DNA of 64,000 nt, taken from assembly GCF_025770765.1 (NCBI RefSeq), contig NZ_JANZKY010000009.1:62001-126000 (forward strand), read 5' to 3'. Positions 57,416 through 64,000 of the stretch are shown piece after piece. The notes under the pieces are model-generated. The model was not told where the DNA came from and made no database searches. It saw only the letters and a program-made list of their open reading frames with translations. The translations under genes were made by a program, and so were the position numbers. Source of the stretch: Propionivibrio soli. Lineage in GTDB: Bacteria; Pseudomonadota; Gammaproteobacteria; Burkholderiales; Rhodocyclaceae. Positions within the stretch are counted from its first letter, which is position 1. Every line of letters starts with the position of its first letter.

Positions 57416-58756
57416 ATGAGTGCTCTCTGGAGCCGTACGTTATGGCTGCTGGTCGCGATTGCCTGCTTCGTTTTCCTGCCGGTGCTCATCATTTCCGGGG
57501 TGGCATGGGCGCTCGTTGCCGTGTTGATTTGCGTGTTGGCGATGCTTGCCTGGCACCTCACGCTGCTCAGTCAGCTGATGAAGTGGCTCGAAGGGCCTCT
57601 CGACGCCCGGTTACCGCGTGGTCGCGGCGTATGGGAAATCGCCTTTGCCGGATTGCACCGGCGCGTTCGTATCCGCCTCGGCCAGCACCGGGCGCTTTCC
57701 GATACGCTCGAGCGCTTCATGCGCGTCTTTCAGGCATTGCCGGACGGCGTTATCGCGTTCGACAGGCACCGGCACATCGACTGGATCAACGAACGTGCTG
57801 AAGCGCATTTTGCGCTGTCGGCGAAGACCGACCGCGGACAGGCGCTCACGAATCTGATCCGCCATCCCGATTTTGTGAGCTATCTCGAAGCCGGAAACTA
57901 CGACGAACCCCTCATCTATCGAGGCGGCCGTGTCGAAGGGCTCACGCTTTTGCTGCAGGTGATTCCGTACGGCGACGAACAAAGCCTGCTGGTATCTCGC
58001 GATATCAGCCAGATCGAACGGACCGAGCGGATGCGCCGGGATTTCATCGCCAACGTGTCGCACGAACTCAAAACACCGTTGACGGTGGTCGCCGGCTTTT
58101 CGGAAATGCTGACCGAAGGATACGAAGACTACGATGACGCCGAGATTAAGCACTATCTCGGGCTCATCTATGAGCAGACTGCTCGCATGCAGCGCTTGAT
58201 CCAGGACCTGCTCACGCTGTCGGCGCTTGAATCGGGAGCGCCGACACCAATCGAGGAACGCGTCGAACTCGAACCGATGTTGCGCAGCATTCTCGCCGAC
58301 GCACAGGCCCTGTCTGCCGGAACTCACGAGATTGTCCTCGACATGGCGACACCATCGATCCTGTCCGGTTGTGCGAACGAACTGCGCAGCGCTTTTGCCA
58401 ACCTGGCGGGCAACGCGGTTCGCTATACCCCGCCTGGCGGTCGGATCGAGATAGCGTGGCGGGCAGACGAAACGGGCGGAGCGTTTTCAGTCGCCGACAC
58501 CGGTATCGGCATCGCGGCCGAGCATTTGCCGCGGCTGACCGAACGCTTCTACCGCGTTGATCGAAGCCGCTCACGCGAAACAGGAGGGACCGGCCTCGGT
58601 CTGGCGATCGTCAAGCACGTCCTGACGCGTCACCACGCAACACTGGAAATCGAGAGCGAGCCGGGCAAGGGAAGCCGGTTTACGGCGCGCTTTCCCGCCG
58701 ACCGGTTGCTCGAACCCGCCCATCCGTTGCGCCAAGCACTTCCGTCAGCGATTTGA
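57416..58756 (+). CDS. phoR: Phosphate sensor histidine kinase PhoR
   Basis: This 446-residue kinase has two N-terminal membrane helices (about residues 9-28 and 30-48) with almost no periplasmic loop, a PAS domain (about 100-200), and a HisKA domain with phosphorylated H216 in FIANVSHELKTPL. The HATPase N-box (LAGNAVRY), G1 (DTGIGIAAEH) and G2 (GTGLGLAIVKH) motifs are intact. This layout without a periplasmic sensor is typical of PhoR, which takes its signal from the Pst transporter. No pst genes are present in the window. Confidence 0.94.
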   Translation: MSALWSRTLWLLVAIACFVFLPVLIISGVAWALVAVLICVLAMLAWHLTLLSQLMKWLEGPLDARLPRGRGVWEIAFAGLHRRVRIRLGQHRALSDTLERFMRVFQALPDGVIAFDRHRHIDWINERAEAHFALSAKTDRGQALTNLIRHPDFVSYLEAGNYDEPLIYRGGRVEGLTLLLQVIPYGDEQSLLVSRDISQIERTERMRRDFIANVSHELKTPLTVVAGFSEMLTEGYEDYDDAEIKHYLGLIYEQTARMQRLIQDLLTLSALESGAPTPIEERVELEPMLRSILADAQALSAGTHEIVLDMATPSILSGCANELRSAFANLAGNAVRYTPPGGRIEIAWRADETGGAFSVADTGIGIAAEHLPRLTERFYRVDRSRSRETGGTGLGLAIVKHVLTRHHATLEIESEPGKGSRFTARFPADRLLEPAHPLRQALPSAI

Positions 58757-58799
58757 CCGCGTCCGCCGAATCCGCGTACCGCAGGTGAGCCCGCACTCA

Positions 58800-58841
58800 T
58801 TGACGTTCCCGGCGGCGTCAAGGATACTGCCTCGTTATAGT
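58800..58841 (+). promoter_or_regulatory. Inverted repeat and -10-like element upstream of the oadA-like gene
   Basis: TTGACG (58800-58805) and CGTCAA (58816-58821) form a perfect six-base dyad, and TATAGT (58836-58841) follows at a distance that could serve as a -10 element. It might be an operator plus promoter. Confidence 0.4.
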
Positions 58842-58945
58842 TGCGCAGCGCAAAACGGGCTGGGACCCGCCGCCTTTGATTGTTCCGTCGTCCCCCGTTT
58901 GCTCCTTGCGCCAACGCAGGTTTCACTTACTTACGCAGGATGATC

Positions 58946-60487
58946 ATGACCAAGAAGATTCTGTTCCAAGACACCAGCTTCCGCGACGGATTCCAGTCGA
59001 TTTTCGGCGCCCGGGCGTTGACGAAGGATTTCATTCCAGCGGTCGAGGCAGCGGTTGCTGCCGGCATAACGCACTTTGAAGCCGGTGGCGGTGCGCGGTT
59101 TCAAGCGCCGTTCCTGTACTGCGGTGAGTCGGCCTTCGACATGATGGACGCCTTCCGCAAGGCGGTCGGGCCGGATATCAAGCTGCAGACGCTGGCCCGG
59201 GGTATCAATGTCGTCGCGCTCGAACAGCAGCCGGCCGACATGATCGATCTCCACGCCAAGATGTTCAAGAAGCATGGCATGACGCGCATCCGCAATTTCG
59301 ACGCGCTGAACGATGTGAACAACCTCATTTACTCCGGCCAATGCATTCACGATGCCGGCCTCGAGCACGAGGTCGTGGTGACGATGATGGAACTGCCGCG
59401 CGGGTGCTCGGGTGCTCATGATCCGGAGTTCTACACCAAGACGCTGCGCAACATTCTCGATTCCGGCGTGCCGTTCTCCAGCGTGTGCTTTAAGGACGCG
59501 TCGGGAACATCGAATCCGCGCAAGGTCTACGAGACCTTCAAACAAGCGCGCAAGCTACTGGGCGACAAGGTCGAACTGCGCATGCATACGCACGACACCT
59601 GCGGCACCGGCGTCGCTCAGTATGTGGCGGCAATCGAAGCCGGCTGCGACGGCGTCTGTCTCGGCCGGGCGCCATTAAGCGGCGGCACGGCGCAGCCCGA
59701 TCTCTTTTCGCTCTGGCACGCATTGAAGGGCACCGACTATACCCTCGACATCGATGTAGAGAAGATCATGGAGGCCAACGAGGTCGCCAAGGAATGCCTG
59801 GGCGACTACGAATTCCCGCCGGAAGCCTTGGGCATCGATACCGAAGTCATCTTCAGCCCGATGCCGGGTGGTGCGCTCACGGCCAACACGCTGATGATGC
59901 GTGAGAACAAAACCTTCCATAAGTATCCGGAAGTCATCAAGGCGATGGCCGAGTGCGTGGCGCGTGGCGGGTATGGTACGTCGGTCACCCCGGTGTCCCA
60001 GTTCTACTTCCAGCAAGCCTATGCAAACGTGATGATGGGACCGTGGAAGAAGATCACCGAGGGCTACGGTAATATGGTGCTCGGCTATTTCGGCAAGACG
60101 CCGGTCGAGCCGGACCCGGAGATCGTGAAGATCGCCGCCGAGCAGATGAAGAAACCCGTCTTTAGCGGCGATCCGATCAAACACTTGGAGCCGGGCATTC
60201 CGAAGGCGAAGAAAATCCTTGAGGAGAACGGTCTGCCGGTAACCGACGAGAACATTTTCACCATCGGCGCGTTGGCGACGAAGGGCGGCAACAAAGGCCT
60301 GGACTTCCTGAAGGGCAACTTCAAGATCTCCGTCCCCAAGAAAAAGAAGGAAGCGGCTGCTGCGGCGCCGGCTCCTGCGGCGGTTGCCCCGTCCACGGCA
60401 TCGGGTTCCGCTCCGGCCGGGACGAAGCGCGCTTACCGCATCGCCGTCGGCGCACAGTCCTTCGAGGTGAACGTCGAACATATTTGA
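58946..60487 (+). CDS. oadA: OadA/PycB-like carboxyltransferase lacking its biotin-carrier domain
   Basis: This 513-residue protein has a TIM-barrel carboxyltransferase domain (about residues 5-280) with FQDTSFRDGFQS, the catalytic lysine in VCFKDASG and the metal-binding HTHDTCGTG, followed by the PYC/OadA conserved domain (about 300-430). An Ala/Pro linker (about 455-485) leads to AYRIAVGAQSFEVNVEHI, the start of a biotinyl domain, and then the stop codon. The AMKM biotinylation motif is absent and no frameshift continuation is visible downstream. The signature RDGFQS replaces the common RDAHQS. It probably works with a carrier encoded elsewhere; the acceptor acid is unknown. AGGA lies five bases before the ATG. 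Confidence 0.8.
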   Translation: MTKKILFQDTSFRDGFQSIFGARALTKDFIPAVEAAVAAGITHFEAGGGARFQAPFLYCGESAFDMMDAFRKAVGPDIKLQTLARGINVVALEQQPADMIDLHAKMFKKHGMTRIRNFDALNDVNNLIYSGQCIHDAGLEHEVVVTMMELPRGCSGAHDPEFYTKTLRNILDSGVPFSSVCFKDASGTSNPRKVYETFKQARKLLGDKVELRMHTHDTCGTGVAQYVAAIEAGCDGVCLGRAPLSGGTAQPDLFSLWHALKGTDYTLDIDVEKIMEANEVAKECLGDYEFPPEALGIDTEVIFSPMPGGALTANTLMMRENKTFHKYPEVIKAMAECVARGGYGTSVTPVSQFYFQQAYANVMMGPWKKITEGYGNMVLGYFGKTPVEPDPEIVKIAAEQMKKPVFSGDPIKHLEPGIPKAKKILEENGLPVTDENIFTIGALATKGGNKGLDFLKGNFKISVPKKKKEAAAAAPAPAAVAPSTASGSAPAGTKRAYRIAVGAQSFEVNVEHI

Positions 60488-60543
60488 TTCAGCCAACGTT
60501 TCCCGTTCGCTGGCGCCTGACGCGGACGGGAATGACCCCATTG

Positions 60544-60581
60544 AACCGCTCCCGGGCTTCGTCTCGCGGGGCGGTTTTTTC
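60544..60581 (+). terminator. Intrinsic terminator after the oadA-like gene
   Basis: AACCGCTCC pairs with GGGGCGGTT (one G-T pair) and is followed by TTTTTT. It lies 56 bases after the stop, showing that transcription ends there and the gene is complete. Confidence 0.85.
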
Positions 60582-60709
60582 TTTCGGGATAATGAGTGGG
60601 ACGGCGTTTCAGGCGAATGGCATGGCGTGCGATGCGCCGGACTCTCGCCCAGTACACCGGCAAGCGGGCTACCCGCATGAATTCGCTTTAGTTTAGCCGT
60701 GCTTGTTGG

Positions 60710-62311
60710 TCAGGCGGCAACGAAACTGACGCGTTCGAAATCCACGCCGTCTTCAAGCATGTGGACAAGCTGCACACGCTTTGGCGTATCGATGAAAAGA
60801 TCGAGCAAACGTTCCCGGCGGTACCACCCGCGTGGCAGCACCAATGACGCGTCCGCGCTTACGGCGGGTACGGCTGGGAGAAGAAAGGCGCGGTGATACC
60901 GGCCATCCTGTACCGCCGCTGGTTCTACGGGACGCGCGGCGATGGCGCTCGGCAAGCCGGGGAGCGCCATCAGACCGGCGATCAAACCACCGCCTTTTTC
61001 CTGCATCAGCCAGACGTTGCGAGCAAGCAGGAAGCGACCGCCGTCGTGCGGACACAAAGCAACCAATTGATCATGCGCCATGCTCTTGCCAACCGCGCTG
61101 CGGACGAGGCGGAATCCGTTTGCCGACTGGTTGACGATCTCCCACGTATCGACGCGGTATGCCAGCCGCTCTTCACGATACTTGAGGGCCTCTTGCGGAT
61201 TCTCCTGATGCCGGAAGGCGAACAGGCTCTCGAATTCATGCCGCGAATAGACGCGCGCATTCTCCGGCTGTTCGAACTCCTTGCCGGAAACGAAGTAATG
61301 AATCTCGTCGAAACCCGTGCACAAGCGCGCCGTCCCTGATGTGGCGTGGCGTTTGAAACGGCGTGGCGCCTGCACTTGCGACCAAGGTCGGGAGAGTCGG
61401 TGGAGCAGCCGGTTGCACTGCCCGGCCGTACAATCCTCGCCCAACGCCAACTGGGCGGGCGGAATACGCTCGTGCAGTTGCTGGCGGATGTGCACCATGT
61501 GCATCGCCAGCCGCGATGTGTCCAGGCGGCGGACGTTCTCGGTCTGTAGGCACATGGCAACAGGGCGCAGCGCCACGTCCTGCATGAGGTCGATGACGAA
61601 AGGCGGCAGCGTATCGCCCGGGCGGGCACGGTGTATTCCAACCAGCGGCGCCCAATAGGTCGCCCAGCGGCGGACTAGCCGTTGTTCTCGCACCGGCAAG
61701 CCGTAACCCCCGGCCATTTCGACGAGAATGAAGCTCACGTAGGCGGCGGTGCAATGCACGGCCCGACCGAGCGGATCGAGCGGATCGGCAACCGCGAGGG
61801 TCGCAATGTCCCAATCCTCGGCGGAACCGAAGTAGCCATGCAAATCGAGCCAAAGGCCCCAAGGCAACTCCCGGCGAGCCTGCTGGTGCTCGAGTATTGC
61901 CATGCCGACGTGGTAGATGCATCGGTGCAGGACGACCGCGAGGCGCGCGGGGCGCGCCGGGTCGTCCTCGTCGACGCGTTCATGATCCAGGCAATGAGCG
62001 TAAGCGCGCGCGGTTTTCAGCCAGAGGGCGATGACGCGCTGGAATGTTTTTTCTTCAAGCTCCGCGAGCGGCAGCGTTTTGTTCAGATAACGCTTGGCAA
62101 GTTCTTCTTGAACGAAGCAGATCGGTACTCGGGCGTGTTCAAGCAACCGAAAGTAGATTTCCCCGTCGGGCGGCGCGGCGAGCAGGCTGTCAAGAAAGGC
62201 GTCGAGTTCTCCCGCGGCCTGCCAGGGATTGGCGAGCGAAATGCGCGCCAGGAGCTCGCACCCGGTCTTCAGATCCCGTACGGTGAAAGGAAATGGCAGG
62301 GGGGTCGTCAT
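60710..62311 (-). CDS. Hypothetical protein, 533 residues, possibly PilZ-like at its C-terminus
   Basis: I do not recognise the first 300 residues, which are mostly helical by composition. The C-terminal part (about residues 315-470) has RRFKR, later WEIVNQSANGFRL, and then LVALCPHDGGRFLLARNVWLMQ. This resembles the RxxxR ... N/D-x-S-x-x-G pattern of c-di-GMP-binding PilZ domains, but the two motifs are about 75 residues apart instead of the usual 20-30, so the assignment is uncertain. It has no signal peptide or membrane helix. It stands alone between the oadA-like gene (convergent) and the DUF3683 gene. Confidence 0.55.
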   Translation of the reverse strand: MTTPLPFPFTVRDLKTGCELLARISLANPWQAAGELDAFLDSLLAAPPDGEIYFRLLEHARVPICFVQEELAKRYLNKTLPLAELEEKTFQRVIALWLKTARAYAHCLDHERVDEDDPARPARLAVVLHRCIYHVGMAILEHQQARRELPWGLWLDLHGYFGSAEDWDIATLAVADPLDPLGRAVHCTAAYVSFILVEMAGGYGLPVREQRLVRRWATYWAPLVGIHRARPGDTLPPFVIDLMQDVALRPVAMCLQTENVRRLDTSRLAMHMVHIRQQLHERIPPAQLALGEDCTAGQCNRLLHRLSRPWSQVQAPRRFKRHATSGTARLCTGFDEIHYFVSGKEFEQPENARVYSRHEFESLFAFRHQENPQEALKYREERLAYRVDTWEIVNQSANGFRLVRSAVGKSMAHDQLVALCPHDGGRFLLARNVWLMQEKGGGLIAGLMALPGLPSAIAARPVEPAAVQDGRYHRAFLLPAVPAVSADASLVLPRGWYRRERLLDLFIDTPKRVQLVHMLEDGVDFERVSFVAA

Positions 62312-62677
62312 GGCGCCGGACGAGGGGGCTGATGCGGCCGGTCAGCCGCGCTGCGCGCACAGCAAGCGTCCCGGGCAGGCGCGATCCTCGGTGGACCACC
62401 GCTGGCCGCTACTTCGCACTTCGCGCGACGCAAGGACTTCGGCCATTATTCTCCACCCCCAAAGGTTGCTGTTTCTCAGGCCGCCGATTTTCGCCTTCAG
62501 CTTACGGAGTTTGCTCGATCTTTCAAGGCACTATGTCACACAAGTATTTCCAATTGAATGTGTGCGGAAGACGGAGCGCACGATAAGGCAAAGAACCACC
62601 GGATACAACAGGCGGCTCCCCGTCCACACTTCCTGCCCGGCCAAGCGATACGTCGCGCCGGTCGGATCTCGCCCTGG
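62312..62677. other. Intergenic region without a recognised gene
   Basis: This 366-base gap lies between the DUF3683 gene and the unknown 533-residue gene on the minus strand. I saw no protein-like ORF, no terminator hairpin with a T-tract and no RNA gene. The AT-richer part 62515-62560 may hold a promoter for the downstream gene, but no strong -35/-10 pair is visible. Confidence 0.4.
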
Positions 62678-64000
62678 CTAGAGCAGGACGCGCTCGATGC
62701 CGCCGTCGTTCGCCTGCCGAACGTAATTCTCCAGCCAGTCGGGCCCAAGCAGTCTCTTGGCCATCTCGACGACGATGTAGTCCGCCTGCGTCCCTGCATC
62801 TCCGTTGTAGCGTGATAACCCTTGCAGGCATGACGGACATGAGGTCAGCAACTTGATCTCGCCGGCAAACCCATCGTCGCGCAAACGGTTGGCACCCTTC
62901 TCGATTTCTTCCTGCTTGCGGAAGCGCACCTGCGTCGAGATGTCGGGCCGCGTGACCGAGAGCGTGCCCGACTCGCCGCAGCAGCGGTCTGAAAGATCGA
63001 CACGCTGGCCCATCAGGGCAGTAGCGGCCTTGATTCCGGAGATGGTCTGCATGGGAGCATGGCACGGTTCGTGGTACATGTAGCGGACGCCACTGACCTC
63101 GTCACCGGATAGTTTCACGCCTTTTTCAAGAAGATATTCATGGATGTCGAGCAACCTGCAACCAGGAAATATCTTGTCGAACTGGTATTGCAGCAACTGG
63201 TCCATGCACGTGCCGCAGGAGACGATCACCGTGTTGATGTCGAGGTAGTTAAGGGTGTTCGCCACACGGTGGAAAAGAACGCGGTTATCGGTGATGATCT
63301 TCTGCCCTTGGTCGGCGTCGCCGGCCGCCGTCTGCGGATAGCCGCAACACAGATAGCCGGGTGGCAGAACGGTCTGGGCGCCGATCTCATAGAGCATGGC
63401 CTGCGTTGCCAGGCCAACCTGCGAGAACAGGCGTTCCGATCCGCAGCCGGGGAAGTAGAAGACGGCGTCGCCGTCATAATCCGGCTCGCCGATTTTGCGC
63501 GGGTCGCGGATCACCGGAACGATTGTGTTGTCTTCGATATCAAGCAGTGCCCGCGACGTACGCTTGGGTAGCCCGCCGGGCATCGGCTTGTTGATGAAGT
63601 GGATGATCTGCGCGCGCAACGGCGGTTGCCCGACAGTCGACGGCGGTTGCCGTGTCTGGCGCTGGGCGAGACCCACGGCGCGAGCGACCTTGTGCGCCCA
63701 CCGCTGACCAGCGTACCCCCACTCGATCATCGTCTTGCGCACGAGGCGAATGGTCGCCGGGTCGGTCATCGACAGGAAGGCCATTGCCGCCGCCTTCGCC
63801 GGCACGATTTTTCGCTTGCCCTGCTCGCGCAAGAAGTTGCGCATGCGAATCGAGACGTCGCCAAAATCGATATCGACCGGGCATGGCTTGACGCACTTGT
63901 GGCAAATCGTGCAGTGGTCAGCAACGTCGTTGAACTCGTCGAAATGCTTGAGCGAAATACCGCGCCGTGTTTGCTCTTCGTATAGGAAGGCCTCGATCAG
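62678..64000 (-). CDS. DUF3683-family FAD/Fe-S oxidoreductase, C-terminal part (cut by window edge)
   Basis: The frame is open to the end of the window, so only the last 440 codons are visible. The visible part starts with a ferredoxin-type cluster motif, CTICHKCVKPCPVD, and ends with CCG domains of heterodisulfide-reductase type: PGCGSERLF, LCCGYPQ, SCGTCMDQL, HEPCHAPM, DRCCGESGT, SCPSCLQGL. The pattern matches the C-terminus of the large DUF3683 proteins of betaproteobacteria, in which an FAD-linked oxidase domain precedes this Fe-S part, as in D-lactate or glycolate dehydrogenases. The substrate is unknown, and the flavin domain is outside the window. Confidence 0.85.
   Translation of the reverse strand: MIEAFLYEEQTRRGISLKHFDEFNDVADHCTICHKCVKPCPVDIDFGDVSIRMRNFLREQGKRKIVPAKAAAMAFLSMTDPATIRLVRKTMIEWGYAGQRWAHKVARAVGLAQRQTRQPPSTVGQPPLRAQIIHFINKPMPGGLPKRTSRALLDIEDNTIVPVIRDPRKIGEPDYDGDAVFYFPGCGSERLFSQVGLATQAMLYEIGAQTVLPPGYLCCGYPQTAAGDADQGQKIITDNRVLFHRVANTLNYLDINTVIVSCGTCMDQLLQYQFDKIFPGCRLLDIHEYLLEKGVKLSGDEVSGVRYMYHEPCHAPMQTISGIKAATALMGQRVDLSDRCCGESGTLSVTRPDISTQVRFRKQEEIEKGANRLRDDGFAGEIKLLTSCPSCLQGLSRYNGDAGTQADYIVVEMAKRLLGPDWLENYVRQANDGGIERVLL

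Overview
This window is a stretch of ordinary, gene-dense, GC-rich chromosome from what is most likely a betaproteobacterium, probably of the Rhodocyclales/Nitrosomonadales type. That placement is inferred from gene order (DUF971-ubiE-Tim44-ubiJ; mnmG-rsmG-parA-parB-atpIBEFHAGDC; a DUF3683-type Fe-S oxidoreductase) and from ubiquinone as the quinone. No rRNA, tRNA, CRISPR array, insertion sequence or phage gene was seen. The organism seems able to live with and without oxygen: it carries the O2-independent ubiquinone genes ubiU, ubiV and ubiT as well as the general or aerobic genes ubiB, ubiE and ubiJ.

Layout. 0-6.2 kb (minus strand): a dikinase regulatory kinase/pyrophosphorylase, an SDR dehydrogenase, an ACT protein plus phenylacetate-CoA ligase, and ubiU-ubiV-ubiT behind what looks like a class II FNR promoter. 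6.5-9.8 kb: an ErcA-like iron alcohol dehydrogenase overlapping a PAS-GGDEF-EAL protein. 9.8-16.1 kb (minus): SDR, dsbA-like, SPOR protein, argS, a YitT-type membrane protein and argD. 16.1-19.1 kb (minus): a TRAP transporter dctP-dctQ-dctM. 19.4-29.3 kb: ubiB, rep, a Cache-like/PAS/GGDEF cyclase, an Ldh2-type dehydrogenase, a small Ala/Pro/Lys-rich exported protein, cytochrome c, a flavin reductase and mutY. 29.3-38.2 kb: an aldarate locus with a GntR regulator, garL, garR, a glycerate kinase, a tripartite tricarboxylate transporter (tctC-tctB-tctA) and garD, which together take galactarate to 2-phosphoglycerate and pyruvate. 38.2-42 kb (minus): a response regulator with TPR repeats and an MFS/acyltransferase fusion. 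42.2-53.6 kb: mnmG, rsmG, parA, parB and the complete F1Fo ATP synthase operon, ended by a clear terminator. 53.8-56.4 kb (minus): ubiJ, a Tim44-like protein, ubiE and DUF971. 56.7-58.8 kb: phoB-phoR with a candidate PHO box. 58.9-64 kb: an OadA-like carboxyltransferase lacking its biotin domain, an unrecognised 533-residue protein, and the C-terminal part of a DUF3683-family oxidoreductase cut by the window edge.

The most interesting signals are regulatory. Upstream of argD there is a strong promoter whose predicted start falls on the ATG of a 31-codon, arginine-rich leader ORF, followed by an intrinsic terminator directly abutting the argD ribosome-binding site. This is the architecture of ribosome-mediated transcription attenuation, here apparently sensing arginine. 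Upstream of ubiUVT a near-perfect FNR box sits about 41 bases from the predicted start. The gar operon has a FadR-type operator just after its -10 box, and its 10-bp core palindrome recurs on the far side of the regulator gene.
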